Counted from the stretch's first letter, positions 23,778-33,586 are shown. The stretch: DNA of 34,339 bases from Caulobacter sp. S45 (GCF_903642205.1 NZ_CAHJWH010000015.1:1-34339), one strand, 5' to 3'. The notes: generated by a model not told the origin, from the letters alone. Numbers and translations are program-made.

Positions 23778-23878
23778 GCACGCTCCCGACCGATGGGCCT
23801 GGGCCGGACTGTACCGCATCAACGCCCATCGATCTCCCCGCATCTCGAAGCGGATGGGGCCGAAGGGCGGGAGCGTGC
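23778..23878 (-). promoter_or_regulatory. Inverted arms able to mask the DUF72 ribosome binding site
   Basis: On the message, GCACGCTCCCG (23878-23868) is the exact complement of CGGGAGCGTGC (23788-23778), which contains the GGGAG ribosome binding site and ends directly at the DUF72 start codon. The arms are about 80 bases apart. Pairing would block initiation, suggesting translational control; whether it forms is unknown. Confidence 0.45.
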
Positions 23879-23885
23879 GAAGTGT

Positions 23886-25253
23886 CTAGTAGGCCAGGTT
23901 GAACACTCGGTTCACGTCGCCCTGCCAGGGGCCGTGATACAGCTCGAGCAGGCGTTCGGCGGGGGTGACGCCGCTTTCGGCCACCTCCAGCAGCGGGTTC
24001 AGGAACACCGTCTCGTCGAGCATGCCGCCGTTCAGACGGTTGCGGCGCTTCAGACCTTCGCGCGAGATCGCGGTCATGTCCTTGGCCACATCCTGCAGCG
24101 TGCGGCCGGCGACCACGGCGTTCAGCCCCTGGCGTGCGGCATCCACGCGGAGCTGCAGCTTGTCCTGCATCGTCCAGGCCTTGCAGAGGTCCCAGGCCGC
24201 TTCCAGCGCCGCATCGTCGTAGAGCACGCCGGTCCACAGCGCGGGCAGGGCGCACAGGCTGGACTGCGGCCCGCTGTCGGCCCCTCGCATCTCCAGGTAG
24301 GTCTTCAGCCGCACTTCGGGGAACAGGGTGGTGAGGTGGTCGCCCCAGTCCTTCATGCCGGCGCGCTCGCCCGGCAGCTCGGCCAGCTCGCCGGCCATGA
24401 AGCGGCGGAATGACCTGCCGGCCAGATCGACATAGCGGCCGTTCCGCATGGCGAAATACATCGGCACGTCGAGCGCATAGCGCGCGTAGGTCTCGAACCC
24501 GAACCCGTCCTCGAACACGAACTCGAGCAGGCCGGTGCGGTCGGCGTCCACATCGGTCCAGACCGCGCCCCGCGCCGACAGCCAGCCGTTGGGCTTCCCT
24601 TCGGTGAAGGGCGAGTTGGCGAACAGGGCCGTGGCCACGGGCTGCAGGGCGAGCGAGACCCGGAACTTCTTCACCATGTCGGCTTCGGAGGCGAAGTCGA
24701 GGTTCGCCTGAACCGTGCAGGTCCGAAACATCATGTCCAGCCCGCGCGTGCCGACCTCGGGCATGTAGTCGCGCATGATTTTATAGCGGCCCTTGGGCAT
24801 GACCGGCACTTCGTCCACCCGCCAAATGGGCGAGAAGCCGAGCCCCAGGAAGCCTATGCCCAGCTCGTCCGCGATCGCCCTGGTCTCGTTCAGGTGCTGG
24901 GAGGTCTCGCAACATATGTCGTGCATGGTGGCCAGCGGCGCCCCGGACAGCTCGAACTGGCCGCCGGGCTCCAGGCTGATGCTTGCGCCATTACGGCTGA
25001 GCGCGATCAGTGTCTCGCCGCCGTCCCGCGCCTCGTAGTCGCCCTTCCAGCCGAAGCGCATCAGCCCCTTCAGCAGGGCCTCGACGCCGTCGGATCCCTC
25101 GTAGGGGATGGGCCGCAGGGTGGCCTGGCGAAAGCCGAACTTCTCGTGCTCGGCGCCGACCTTGAACTCTGAGCGCGGACGACAACCTGCGGCCAGGTAG
25201 CCGGCCAGGTCCTCCAGACGCAACGGAGGCGCATCCACTTTGGCGTCGGCCAT
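23886..25253 (-). CDS. gshA: Glutamate-cysteine ligase (plant/alphaproteobacterial class)
   Basis: First enzyme of glutathione synthesis, joining glutamate and cysteine with ATP. The 455-residue protein belongs to the class shared by plants and alphaproteobacteria, with VGAEHEKFGF, ISLEPGGQFELSGAP, FLGLGFSPIW, PKGRYKIMRDYMP, the TVQANLDF segment and TYLEMRGADSG. The ATG at 25253 is chosen because GGAGG stands four bases before it; an in-frame ATG ten codons earlier has no site. It lies 98 bases after rsmE on the same strand, so co-transcription with rsmE is plausible. It supports redox and stress defence. Confidence 0.96.
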   Translation of the reverse strand: MADAKVDAPPLRLEDLAGYLAAGCRPRSEFKVGAEHEKFGFRQATLRPIPYEGSDGVEALLKGLMRFGWKGDYEARDGGETLIALSRNGASISLEPGGQFELSGAPLATMHDICCETSQHLNETRAIADELGIGFLGLGFSPIWRVDEVPVMPKGRYKIMRDYMPEVGTRGLDMMFRTCTVQANLDFASEADMVKKFRVSLALQPVATALFANSPFTEGKPNGWLSARGAVWTDVDADRTGLLEFVFEDGFGFETYARYALDVPMYFAMRNGRYVDLAGRSFRRFMAGELAELPGERAGMKDWGDHLTTLFPEVRLKTYLEMRGADSGPQSSLCALPALWTGVLYDDAALEAAWDLCKAWTMQDKLQLRVDAARQGLNAVVAGRTLQDVAKDMTAISREGLKRRNRLNGGMLDETVFLNPLLEVAESGVTPAERLLELYHGPWQGDVNRVFNLAY

Positions 25254-25351
25254 CGGGCCTCCAGGTGCGCGCGCGGCGTCCAAGATCGGATCGCAGCAAC
25301 CGCGAGATAAGGCCGCAGCTCCCGGCGCTCAAGCCCTCGCTGCGTGGCGGC

Positions 25352-26140
25352 TCAGGCGCCCAGATCGGCTTCTGCCGGGGCGGCGCTCCAGTCGCCCAGC
25401 GCCGCCTGCCACAGGGCGAGGGCGCAGATGGCGGCGGTGTCGGCGCGCAGGATGCGGGGGCCGAGCGTCACGGCGATGACGAAGGGGAGGCTGCGCAACC
25501 GGTCCCGCTCGGCCGGATCGAAGCCGCCCTCGGGCCCGATCAGCATCGCCCAGGGGGCCTCGCGCGGCTGGTCCGCCAGCGCCTGGATGACCGATTGCGC
25601 CCTGCCCGCGTCGCCGCCCCAGCGCATCTGCGGATCATCGCCGGCCTCGTCGCAGAACATCAGCCGTCGCGCAGGCGTCCAGCTCTCGAGAAGCCGGTCC
25701 AATGGCTCGGGACCCAGCACCTGCGGCACGTCGAGCCGCCCGGTCTGCTCGGCCGCCTCCATCGCGATCGCCTGCAGGCGCGAGACGTTGGTGTGGCCGG
25801 CGTTGGTGCGCCCGGTGGTGGTCAGGCGGACTCGTCGGGCGCCGAGTTCAGCCGCCTTCTCCACGATGGTCTCGAGCCTGGAGCGCTTCACCAGCGCCAC
25901 GACGAGGTCGAGGTCGGGCGGCAGGCGCATGGGGCGCATCTGCGCCGTCACGGCCAGCGCGGCGCTGCGCTTGCCGGTCGCCGTCAAGGTCGCGCGCCAC
26001 TCTCCATCGCGCCCGTTGAACAGGTGGACCTCGGCGCCCGTGCCCAGCCGCATGACGTTGACCAGGTAATGGGTCTGCTCGGCCGGCAGGGCGACGGAGG
26101 CGCCCGCGACAAGGGCATCGGGAACGAACAGGCGGATCAT
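25352..26140 (-). CDS. rsmE: 16S rRNA (uracil-1498-N3)-methyltransferase
   Basis: SPOUT-class methyltransferase that modifies U1498 of 16S rRNA. The 262-residue product begins MIRLFVPDAL, a typical family N-terminus, with an RNA-binding PUA-like domain to about residue 70. The SAM-binding trefoil knot shows LIGPEGGFDPAERD and VTLGPRILRADTA near the C-terminus. ALVKRSRLETIVEKAAELG is also conserved. Two upstream in-frame ATG codons exist (26167 and further), but the family start and a GGCGGA site favour 26140. It is divergent from the SMP-30 gene and leads gshA. Confidence 0.94.
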   Translation of the reverse strand: MIRLFVPDALVAGASVALPAEQTHYLVNVMRLGTGAEVHLFNGRDGEWRATLTATGKRSAALAVTAQMRPMRLPPDLDLVVALVKRSRLETIVEKAAELGARRVRLTTTGRTNAGHTNVSRLQAIAMEAAEQTGRLDVPQVLGPEPLDRLLESWTPARRLMFCDEAGDDPQMRWGGDAGRAQSVIQALADQPREAPWAMLIGPEGGFDPAERDRLRSLPFVIAVTLGPRILRADTAAICALALWQAALGDWSAAPAEADLGA

Positions 26141-26196
26141 GCGATCCGCCGTGGCACGCGCGCTCATCCCGCTCAAGTGCTGCAGGAGCCACGCCC

Positions 26197-27096
26197 ATGG
26201 CCGGATACGAGATCGTCCCGCGCTCCGAGCGCGACCAGCTCGGCGAGACGCCCTTCTGGGACGGGGCGACACAGAAGCTGTGGTGGTGTGACATCGTTGG
26301 CAAGACGGTCAAGCGATTCGACCCCTCCAGCGGCCGGATCGAGCGCTGGCCGATGCCGAAGTACGTCAGCGGCGTGATCCCGAGCGAGGACGGCCACGCC
26401 CTGGTGATGCTGGTCGACGGGGTCTACCGGCTGGATCTGGAGAGCGGGGCGACAACCGAGTTCACCCGGCCAGACACCGATCCCCGCAACCGCTCCAACG
26501 AGGTGCGCACCGATCCGCAGGGGCGCCTCTGGCTGGGCACCATGTTCAACAACATTGGGCCCGGCGGGGAGGATGTGCCGGTGGCGGCGGACAACGGGTC
26601 GGTGTTCTGCATCGCCCCGGACGGCTTCGCCAAGCGGATGCTGAGCGGGATCAACATCACCAACACCTTCTGCTGGAGCCCGGACGGGTTGAGCTTCTAC
26701 ACCAACGACACCAAGCGGCGGGTCATCTGGGTGTTCGACTACGACCCCGACGGGCCAGCCCTGCACAACCAGCAGGTGTTCGCCGAGGGCGATGTCGCGC
26801 CGGGCAATCCGGACGGCGGCGCCATGGACGAGGAGGGGTGCCTGTGGAGCGCGCGCTGGGGCGGGAGCCGGTTCGTGCGCTTCACCCCTGCCGGCAAGAT
26901 CGATCGCGAGATCGAGCTGCCCGCCAAGCAGCCGTCGAGCTGCGCCTTTGGAGGCGCCGACCGCAAGACGCTCTACATGACCAGCGCACGCCAGGGGCAG
27001 GACGACCTGCCGCCCGACGCGCTGGACGGGTCGCTGTTCGTGACCCGGGTGGACGTGGCGGGACTGCCGATGCCGAGGTTTGCTTCGGCAGGCTGA
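26197..27096 (+). CDS. SMP-30/gluconolactonase/LRE family protein
   Basis: Metal-dependent lactonase with a six-bladed propeller, 299 residues, probably hydrolysing a sugar lactone. The metal ligands of the family are visible: Glu17 in LGETPFWD, Asn156 in GINITNTFCWSPDG and Asp206 in GNPDGGAMDEEG, with NRSNEVRTDPQGRLWLGTM supplying the conserved substrate-side residues. There is no signal peptide, so it is cytoplasmic. GGAG lies eight bases before the ATG. No sugar dehydrogenase or transporter is adjacent, so the substrate is undetermined. It ends at a large inverted repeat. Confidence 0.92.
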   Translation: MAGYEIVPRSERDQLGETPFWDGATQKLWWCDIVGKTVKRFDPSSGRIERWPMPKYVSGVIPSEDGHALVMLVDGVYRLDLESGATTEFTRPDTDPRNRSNEVRTDPQGRLWLGTMFNNIGPGGEDVPVAADNGSVFCIAPDGFAKRMLSGINITNTFCWSPDGLSFYTNDTKRRVIWVFDYDPDGPALHNQQVFAEGDVAPGNPDGGAMDEEGCLWSARWGGSRFVRFTPAGKIDREIELPAKQPSSCAFGGADRKTLYMTSARQGQDDLPPDALDGSLFVTRVDVAGLPMPRFASAG

Positions 27097-27110
27097 TCCG
27101 TTGTGGGTCG

Positions 27111-27236
27111 CCTCGTCCTTCAACAAGCTCAGGATGAGCCGAATGGCCGTCCAGGCGCTCCCTCGGCTGTACGGCCGCGTCTTCGCGTTCCAACCGCTTG
27201 AAGTCGGCCTCATCCTGAGCTTGTCGAAGGACGAGG
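27111..27236. repeat. Long inverted repeat between convergent genes
   Basis: Arms of 28 bases at 27111-27138 and 27209-27236 are inverted copies with one mismatch, separated by 70 bases. The arms are of the CGTCCTTCGACAAGCTCAGG kind, abundant between genes in many alphaproteobacteria. It occupies the junction between the SMP-30 gene and the convergent SDR and may terminate both. Confidence 0.78.
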
Positions 27237-27254
27237 CCGCTCCGCCGCGGAAGG

Positions 27255-28181
27255 TTAGGCCACCGCCTCCGACCCGCCCGTCGCCGAATAGACCTCGCCG
27301 GTGATGTAGCTCGCTTCCTGCGAAGCCAGAAGTACATAGACCGGCGCCAGCTCCACAGGCTGGCCGGGACGGCCTAAGGCGGCCTCTTCGCCGAACTTCT
27401 GCACCTTCTCCTGGGTCTGGCCGCCGGAGGGCTGCAGCGCGGTCCAGAACGGGCCGGGCGCGACGACATTGGCGCGCACGCCCTTCTTGATCATCTGCTG
27501 GGACAGCGACTTGGTGAAGGCCACGATGGTCGCCTTGGTCGAGGCGTAGTCGAGCAACGCCTCGCCCGGCTTGTAGGCCTGTACCGAGGCGGTGTTGATG
27601 ATCGAGGCGCCGGGGGGCAGGTGCTCGGCCGCCGCCTTGGTGATCCAGAACATGGCGTAGACGTTGGTCTTGAAGGTCTCGTCGAACTGCTCAGAGGTGA
27701 TGTCGGCGATGGTGGGCTGGGTGGTCTGCTTGCCGGCGTTGTTGACCAGGATGTCCAGGCCGCCGAACGCCTTCACCGTGTCGGCCACGATCTGCTTGCA
27801 GAAGGCCTCGTCCCTGATGTCGCCGGGGAGCGCCAGCGCCTTGCGGCCGTCGGCTTCGATCAGCGCGATCACTTCCTTGGCGTCGGCCTCTTCGTCCGGC
27901 TCGTAGACGATGGCGACATCCGCCCCCTCACGGGCGAAGGCGATGGCGGCGGCGCGACCGATGCCGGAGTCGCCGCCGGTGACCAGCGCTTTGCGGCCGT
28001 CCAGGCGCGCGTGGCCCTTGTAGCTGGTTTCGCCGTGGTCGGGCTTGGGGTCCATGGCGCGGGCCAAGCCCGGCGCCTGCTGGGGCTGCTCGGGGAAGGG
28101 CGGCTGGGGGTATTGCGTGCGGGGGTCCTGCATGCGCAGGCGCTCGTCGGCGGCGGGGAAGGCGTTGGCGGCGGCGTCCAT
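27255..28181 (-). CDS. Stress-type SDR oxidoreductase (YghA/GSP39-like)
   Basis: NAD(P)-dependent short-chain dehydrogenase of 308 residues. The long N-terminal extension with PPFPEQPQQAPGLARAMDP and PDHGETSYKG is typical of the YghA/general-stress-protein-39 group, thought to reduce aldehydes. The cofactor motif is TGGDSGIGR (68-76), NNAG follows, and the catalytic pair is Tyr212/Lys216 in DYASTK. The ATG at 28181 matches the family start and has AGGA upstream; an in-frame ATG 18 codons earlier is less likely. A candidate EcfG-type promoter ends about 50 bases upstream, fitting stress control. It lies downstream of acsA on the same strand. Confidence 0.9.
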   Translation of the reverse strand: MDAAANAFPAADERLRMQDPRTQYPQPPFPEQPQQAPGLARAMDPKPDHGETSYKGHARLDGRKALVTGGDSGIGRAAAIAFAREGADVAIVYEPDEEADAKEVIALIEADGRKALALPGDIRDEAFCKQIVADTVKAFGGLDILVNNAGKQTTQPTIADITSEQFDETFKTNVYAMFWITKAAAEHLPPGASIINTASVQAYKPGEALLDYASTKATIVAFTKSLSQQMIKKGVRANVVAPGPFWTALQPSGGQTQEKVQKFGEEAALGRPGQPVELAPVYVLLASQEASYITGEVYSATGGSEAVA

Positions 28182-28233
28182 GGGGGAGGTTCCTGGCGGC
28201 GGACGCGAGGGTGCGTCCGTCTTCGGAAGTCTC

Positions 28234-28259
28234 AACCATCGGGCCGGACCGAAGTTTCC
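28234..28259 (-). promoter_or_regulatory. Candidate EcfG-type general stress promoter of the SDR gene
   Basis: On the minus strand GGAAAC (28259-28254) and GTT (28236-28234) are separated by 17 bases. The alphaproteobacterial EcfG pattern is GGAAC, 16-17 bases, CGTT; here one base differs in each element. It is about 50 bases before the start codon of a gene whose relatives are often stress induced. Confidence 0.45.
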
Positions 28260-28261
28260 TT

Positions 28262-28287
28262 CTTCCCCCCGCCCGCAAGGGAGAAGA
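28262..28287. terminator. Repeat-type hairpin just after acsA
   Basis: On the minus strand CTTCTCCC and GGGGGAAG pair over eight positions, one of them G-U, around TTGCGGGCG, three bases after the acsA stop. It belongs to the same CTCCC/GGGAG palindrome family as the others here and abuts the candidate stress promoter. Confidence 0.45.
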
Positions 28288-28289
28288 CA

Positions 28290-30254
28290 CTAACCCGCCG
28301 TTTCCCGCCCCTTCACCAGCTCATCCACGACCGAGGGGTCGGCGAGCGTTGAGGTGTCGCCCAACTGGTCGGTGGCGCCCTCGGCGATCTTGCGCAGGAT
28401 GCGGCGCATGATCTTGCCGGAGCGGGTCTTGGGCAGGCCCGGCGCCCACTGGATGGCCTCCGGCGCTGCGAAGCGGCCGATGTCGGTGCGCACCACGTCG
28501 GCCAGGGTCTTCTTCAGCTCGTCCGTCGGGTCGTGGCCCTGCCGCAAGGTGACGTAGGCGTAGAGGCCCTGGCCCTTGATGTCGTGAGGAAAGCCGACCA
28601 CGGCCGCCTCCGCGACCGAAGGGTGGCCGACCAGGGCCGACTCCACCTCGGCGGTGCCGATGCGGTGGCCGGAGACGTTGATCACGTCGTCCGTGCGGCC
28701 GGTGATCCAGTAGTAGCCGTCCGCGTCGCGCCGCGCCCCGTCTCCCGTGGTGTACTTGCCGGGATAGGTCTTGAAGTAGGTGTCCACGAAGCGGGCGTGG
28801 TCGCCATAGACCGTGCGCATCTGCCCCGGCCAGCTCCTGGCGATCACCAGGTTCCCCTCCGCCTCGCCCGCCAGCACCTTGCCCTCGGCGTCCAGCAGTT
28901 CAGGCACGACGCCGGGTAGCGGCAGGGTGGCGGAGCCCGGCTTGAGCGCCACGGCGGCGGGAGTGGGCGAGATCAGCACGCCCCCGGTCTCGGTCTGCCA
29001 CCAGGTGTCCACGATGGGGCAGCGGCCCTCGCCCACCACCTTGTGATACCAGCGCCAAGCCTCCGGGTTGATGGGCTCGCCGACCGAGCCCAGCACACGG
29101 AGCGACCTGCGCGAGGTCGCCTTCACGGGACCATCGCCCTCGCGCATCAGGGCGCGGATGGCGGTGGGCGCCGTGTAGAAGATGTTGACCTGGTGCTTGT
29201 CGATCACCTGCCAGAAGCGCGAGCTGTCGGGCCAGGTCGGCACGCCCTCGAACATCAGGGTCGTCGCCCCGTTGGCCAGCGGGCCGTAGACGATGTAGCT
29301 GTGGCCGGTGACCCAGCCGACGTCTGCGGTGCACCAGAACACTTCGGCTTGTCCAGGAGGATTGGCGCGGTAGTCGAACACCGTCTCGTGGGTGTAGGCG
29401 GCCCAGAACAGATAGCCGCCGGTGGTGTGCAGCACGCCTTTGGGCTTCCCGGTCGAGCCCGAGGTGTAGAGGATGAACAGCGGGTCCTCGGCGCCCATGG
29501 GCTCCGGATCGCAGTCGGTGGAGACCTTCGCGGCCTCGGCCTCGTAGGCGAAATCGCGACCCTCGGTCATGGCCACGGTCTTGCCGGTGCGGCGCACCAC
29601 CAGCGCGGTTCGCACGCCCTCGGCCTGCTCCAGCGCCTTGTCCACGCTGGCCTTGAGGGCGAAGGTCTTGCCGCCGCGCATGCCCTCGTCGGCGGTGACC
29701 ACTACCGTGGAGCCGCAGTCGGTGATGCGGTTGGCGATGCTCTCGGGCGAGAAGCCGCCGAACACCACCGAATGCACCGCGCCCACCCGCGCGCAGGCCA
29801 GCATGGCGTAGGCGGCCTGCGGGATCATCGGCATGTAGATCGTCACCCGGTCGCCCTTCTTGACGCCGTGCGCCTTCAGCACGTTGGCAAAGCGGCAGAC
29901 CTCCTGGTGCAGCTCGCGGTAGCTGATCGCCCGGCTGTCCTTGGCGTCGTCACCCTCCCACAGGATCGCGGTCTGGTCGCCGCGGGTGTCGAGGTGGCGG
30001 TCCATGCAGTTGGCGCTGACGTTCAGCACGCCGTCGCCGAACCAGCGGATGTGCAGGTCCGAGGCGTCGAAGGAGACGTCGCTGACCTGGGTGAAGGGCT
30101 TGATCCAGTCCAGCCGCCGGGCGGCGTCAGCGAAGAAGCCGTCTGGATCGGCCGCCGCCCGCTCGCGCTCGGCGGCATAGCTCACCGCATCAAGGGATGA
30201 GGACGCGGCGAGTTCGAGCGGCGGTGGAAAGACGTCAGGCGCAGCGTCGTCCAT
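28290..30254 (-). CDS. acsA: Acetyl-CoA synthetase
   Basis: AMP-forming acetate-CoA ligase of 654 residues, converting acetate to acetyl-CoA. The adenylation motif [42 protein letters not shown] and the C-terminal [11 protein letters not shown] are all present; Lys614 in the last motif is the residue acetylated in the family to switch activity off. Length is standard. GAGGA stands eight bases before the ATG. On the minus strand a weak promoter-like pair TTGCCG and GCTAGC (30311-30284) lies upstream. It is divergent from fabA across 177 bases, linking acetate activation and fatty-acid synthesis by position only. Confidence 0.97.
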   Translation of the reverse strand: MDDAAPDVFPPPLELAASSSLDAVSYAAERERAAADPDGFFADAARRLDWIKPFTQVSDVSFDASDLHIRWFGDGVLNVSANCMDRHLDTRGDQTAILWEGDDAKDSRAISYRELHQEVCRFANVLKAHGVKKGDRVTIYMPMIPQAAYAMLACARVGAVHSVVFGGFSPESIANRITDCGSTVVVTADEGMRGGKTFALKASVDKALEQAEGVRTALVVRRTGKTVAMTEGRDFAYEAEAAKVSTDCDPEPMGAEDPLFILYTSGSTGKPKGVLHTTGGYLFWAAYTHETVFDYRANPPGQAEVFWCTADVGWVTGHSYIVYGPLANGATTLMFEGVPTWPDSSRFWQVIDKHQVNIFYTAPTAIRALMREGDGPVKATSRRSLRVLGSVGEPINPEAWRWYHKVVGEGRCPIVDTWWQTETGGVLISPTPAAVALKPGSATLPLPGVVPELLDAEGKVLAGEAEGNLVIARSWPGQMRTVYGDHARFVDTYFKTYPGKYTTGDGARRDADGYYWITGRTDDVINVSGHRIGTAEVESALVGHPSVAEAAVVGFPHDIKGQGLYAYVTLRQGHDPTDELKKTLADVVRTDIGRFAAPEAIQWAPGLPKTRSGKIMRRILRKIAEGATDQLGDTSTLADPSVVDELVKGRETAG

Positions 30255-30431
30255 CAGGCATGTCCTCTTTTCGTTGGGCGAAGGCTAGCGCCGCGCTTCC
30301 GTCCTCGGCAAGCGGATCGGGCCGCCGGGCCGGTTCCATGGCCCAGGTTGAGGCGGCGCGCCGGCTCGTGTACCCCTCGCCTTCGACGCGGCGGCCTTGG
30401 GGACGCTCTGATCCAGGATGCGCCAGACGCC

Positions 30432-30974
30432 ATGACCGCCGTAGATCTGTCCCTGCCCGCCTACGCCATGTCGAGCTTCGACCACGACGACCTGCTGTCC
30501 TGCGCCCGGGGCGAGATGTTCGGGCCTGGGAACGCCCAACTGCCCTCGCCGCCCATGCTGATGATGGACCGGATCACCGAGATCACCCTCCATGGCGGCA
30601 AGCACGGCAAGGGCTTCATCCGCGCCGAGATGGACGTCGATCCCGACCTCTGGTTCTTCAAGTGCCACTTCCACGAGGACCCGGTCATGCCCGGCAGCCT
30701 CGGGGTGGACGCCCTCTGGCAACTGGTGGGTTTCTTCCTCGGCTGGTCCGGCAAGCCAGGACGCGGCCGGGCGCTGGGCGCGGGCGAAGTGAAGTTCCGC
30801 GGCCAGGTGACGCCCGACGTGAAGCGCATCACCTATCTTGTCGACATGAAGCGGACGATCGACCGCAAGCTGATCATGGGCATCGGCGATGCGGTGCTGG
30901 AGGCGGACGGGAAGGCCATCTACACCGCCGAAGACCTCCGCGTCGGCTTGTTCGACGCCAAGGGCCTCGTGTAA
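30432..30974 (+). CDS. fabA: 3-hydroxydecanoyl-ACP dehydratase/isomerase
   Basis: Bifunctional enzyme that dehydrates 3-hydroxydecanoyl-ACP and isomerises the double bond, opening the anaerobic route to unsaturated fatty acids. The 180-residue product shows [11 protein letters not shown], the hotdog active-site His79 in [14 protein letters not shown] and Asp93 in [16 protein letters not shown], with the same 14-residue spacing as the E. coli enzyme. The ATG at 30432 is taken as start, though the binding site is weak and Met13 is possible. fabB follows 39 bases later. In many relatives irr precedes fabA; here acsA is divergent instead. Confidence 0.96.
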   Translation: MTAVDLSLPAYAMSSFDHDDLLSCARGEMFGPGNAQLPSPPMLMMDRITEITLHGGKHGKGFIRAEMDVDPDLWFFKCHFHEDPVMPGSLGVDALWQLVGFFLGWSGKPGRGRALGAGEVKFRGQVTPDVKRITYLVDMKRTIDRKLIMGIGDAVLEADGKAIYTAEDLRVGLFDAKGLV

Positions 30975-31013
30975 CACCCGCGAAACAGCAGCCTGCGAAC
31001 GAGGGAAGGGTTC

Positions 31014-32240
31014 ATGCGCCGCGTCGCGGTCACCGGCATCGGCATCGTCTCCTCGATCGGCTCGACGGCCGCGGAGGTGGCCCGGTCCCTGCGCGAGGCC
31101 CGGTCCGGCGTGGTCCTGGCCCCCGAATATGCCGAGCTCGGCTTCCGCTGCCAGGTCCATGCGCCTCCCAGGATGGCCGGCGGAAGCTGGGAGGCCCTGG
31201 TGGACAGGCGGGCCGCCCGCTTCCTCAGCCCGGGGCTGGGCTACGCCCACATCGCCATGGAGCAGGCGATCTCTGACGCCGGGCTCTCGCCCGCCGACAT
31301 GGCGCACGAGAAGACCGGCCTGATCGTGGGCGCCGGCGGGCCTTCCACCCGCACCATCGTCCAGGCCGCCGAGACGACCCGCACCAAGGGACCCAAGCGC
31401 GTGGGCCCCTTTGCGGTGCCCAAGGCCATGTGCTCGGGCCCGTCGGCTGTGCTGTCCACCTGGTTCAAGACGCGCGGAGTCAACTACTCCATCTCCTCGG
31501 CTTGTGCGACCTCCACCCATTGCATCGGCGTGGGCTACGAGCAGATCGCCATGGGCAAGCAGGACATCGTCTTCGCCGGCGGCTGCGAGGAGCTGGACTG
31601 GACACTTTCCGTGCTGTTTGACGCCATGGGCGCCATGTCCTCCGGCTTCAACGACCGCCCGGCTGTGGCCAGCAGGGCCTACGACGCCGACCGGGACGGC
31701 TTCGTGATCGCCGGCGGGGCCGGAATCGTGGTGCTGGAGGCGCTGGACCGGGCGGAGGCGCGCGGCGCGAAGGTCTATGGGGAGATCGCCGGCTATGCCG
31801 CCAACGCGGACGCCCACGACATGGTCGCCCCGTCGGGCGAGGGCGCGGTGCGCTGCATGAAGCTCGCACTGGAAGGCGTGGGAGCGCCGGTGGACTACCT
31901 GAACCCCCACGGCACCGGCACCCCGATCGGCGACGCCAAGGAGATGGAAGCGGTGCGCCAGGTGTTCGGCGACCGTGTCCCGCTCATCTCCTCGACCAAG
32001 TCGCTGACGGGTCACAGCCTGGGCGCGGCCGGCGCACAGGAGGCGATCTACTGCCTGCTGATGATGCAGGACGGCTTCGTGGCCGAGAGCGCCCACATCG
32101 ACACCCTGGACGACGCCTTCGCCGACCTGCCCATCGTGCGTGCGCGCAGGGACGGCGTGAGGCTGAACACGGTAATGTCCAACAGCTTCGGCTTCGGCGG
32201 AACCAACGGCTGCCTGGTGATGACCCGGCACGAGGCGTGA
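31014..32240 (+). CDS. fabB: 3-oxoacyl-ACP synthase I
   Basis: Condensing enzyme that elongates the cis-unsaturated intermediate made by FabA. The 408-residue thiolase-fold protein has nucleophile Cys164 in [10 protein letters not shown], His299 in NPHGTGTP, Lys329 in SSTKSLTG and His334 in [10 protein letters not shown], the full family set. The closing [11 protein letters not shown] is standard. GGGAAGG precedes the ATG. Position directly after fabA identifies it as FabB rather than FabF. fabI, often third in this operon, is absent; mtnA follows instead. Confidence 0.96.
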   Translation: MRRVAVTGIGIVSSIGSTAAEVARSLREARSGVVLAPEYAELGFRCQVHAPPRMAGGSWEALVDRRAARFLSPGLGYAHIAMEQAISDAGLSPADMAHEKTGLIVGAGGPSTRTIVQAAETTRTKGPKRVGPFAVPKAMCSGPSAVLSTWFKTRGVNYSISSACATSTHCIGVGYEQIAMGKQDIVFAGGCEELDWTLSVLFDAMGAMSSGFNDRPAVASRAYDADRDGFVIAGGAGIVVLEALDRAEARGAKVYGEIAGYAANADAHDMVAPSGEGAVRCMKLALEGVGAPVDYLNPHGTGTPIGDAKEMEAVRQVFGDRVPLISSTKSLTGHSLGAAGAQEAIYCLLMMQDGFVAESAHIDTLDDAFADLPIVRARRDGVRLNTVMSNSFGFGGTNGCLVMTRHEA

Positions 32241-32253
32241 GGGTCCACGCGCG

Positions 32254-32277
32254 CTCCCTCCCGCAAGGGGGGAGGGG
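32254..32277 (+). promoter_or_regulatory. Repeat hairpin carrying the mtnA ribosome binding site
   Basis: CCCTCCC (32256-32262) can pair with GGGAGGG (32270-32276) around a seven-base loop, and the purine run that ends at the mtnA ATG (32278) is the right arm. The only plausible ribosome binding site therefore sits inside a palindrome of the dispersed CTCCC/GGGAG family. Confidence 0.5.
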
Positions 32278-33393
32278 ATGAACATCGCCGGCCGTCCCAC
32301 CCGCACCATCTGGCCGGCCGCCGACGGCTCGGGCGACGTGGAAATCCTCGACCAGACCCGCATCCCGCACGCCGTCGCCACCGTGCGCCTGCGCACGCTC
32401 GACGACGCCGTTCGGGCCATCGCCGAAATGCAGGTGCGCGGCGCGCCGCTGATCGGGGTGGCGGCGGCCTATGGCGTGTGTCTAGGCCTGCGAGAGGATG
32501 CCTCGGACGAAGGCCTGGAGCGGACGCACGACCGGCTGCTGGAGGCGCGCCCCACCGCGGTGAACCTCGCCTGGGCCCTGAAGGAGATGCTCGCCGCCGT
32601 GCGCAACCGCCCGCGAGGCGACCGTCTGGCCGCCGCCTCCGCACGCGCCGCCGAGCTGGCGGATGCCGACGTGGCCACCTGCGAGGCCATCGGCGAGCAC
32701 GGCGCAAGGCTCATCGCCGAACACGCCGAGCGCAAGGGCGGTGGGCGGGTGGAGGTGCTGACCCACTGCAACGCCGGCTGGCTGGCGACGGTGGACTGGG
32801 GCACGGCGCTGGCGCCCATCTACAAGGCTCACCGCTCCGGCGTCGACGTCCACGTATGGGTGGACGAGACGAGGCCGAGGAACCAGGGCGCCAGCCTCAC
32901 CGCCTTCGAGCTGGGGCAGGAGGGTGTGCCCCACACCATCATCGCCGACAACACCGGTGGCCACCTGATGCAGCACGAGATGGTCGATCTCTGCATCGTC
33001 GGTTCCGACCGCACCACCCGCACCGGCGATGTCTGCAACAAGATCGGCACCTATCTGAAGGCGCTCGCGGCCCACGACAACAGCGTGCCCTTCTACGTCG
33101 CCCTGCCGTCCTCCACCATTGATTGGAGCCTGACGGACGGAGTGGCCCAGATCCTCATCGAGCAGCGCTCCGCCGAGGAGGTCACCCGCATGACCGGTCG
33201 CACGGCCACGGGCGAGGTGGTCAGCATCGACATCGCCGCGCCCGGCAGCCCCGCCGCCAACTACGCCTTCGACGTGACGCCGGCGCGCCTGGTCAGCGGC
33301 ATCATCACCGAACGCGGCGTCTGCGCCGCCGACGAAGCGGCGCTCGCCCTGCTGTTCCCGGAGCACCGCCCGACGGCGCCCAACGCCGGGTGA
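32278..33393 (+). CDS. mtnA: Methylthioribose-1-phosphate isomerase
   Basis: Aldose-ketose isomerase of methionine salvage, converting methylthioribose-1-phosphate to methylthioribulose-1-phosphate. The 371-residue protein has [10 protein letters not shown], catalytic Cys164 in [10 protein letters not shown] and Asp244 in [11 protein letters not shown], matching the known Cys/Asp pair of the family, and [12 protein letters not shown]. No other salvage gene is adjacent. The ATG at 32278 directly follows a GGGGAGGGG run 37 bases after fabB. Related eIF2B-like sugar-phosphate isomerases are the only real alternative, and the catalytic pair argues against it. Confidence 0.95.
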   Translation: MNIAGRPTRTIWPAADGSGDVEILDQTRIPHAVATVRLRTLDDAVRAIAEMQVRGAPLIGVAAAYGVCLGLREDASDEGLERTHDRLLEARPTAVNLAWALKEMLAAVRNRPRGDRLAAASARAAELADADVATCEAIGEHGARLIAEHAERKGGGRVEVLTHCNAGWLATVDWGTALAPIYKAHRSGVDVHVWVDETRPRNQGASLTAFELGQEGVPHTIIADNTGGHLMQHEMVDLCIVGSDRTTRTGDVCNKIGTYLKALAAHDNSVPFYVALPSSTIDWSLTDGVAQILIEQRSAEEVTRMTGRTATGEVVSIDIAAPGSPAANYAFDVTPARLVSGIITERGVCAADEAALALLFPEHRPTAPNAG

Positions 33394-33586
33394 GCCCTGC
33401 CCCGCCGGGACGTTCACCCATCTCAGGATCGGCTCGCTGGCGGGGGTTCGGCGCCACGAAACATTACGCACGCGTCATCTTGTGAACCTTACTTCATGAC
33501 GCAGCCTTAACTGGCTGACCAAGCACATCCCCAGTATTCCATGGATACCCGCTGAGGGCGGCGAAACACATTCACGGAGACTGAAA

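Noticed and set aside
30285-32420. A 711-codon open frame antisense to fabA and fabB
   Set aside because: It mirrors the codon structure of two certain genes, has no recognisable domain or ribosome binding site, and such frames are expected opposite GC-rich genes. The same applies to long antisense frames at 13271-14728 and 4335-6083.
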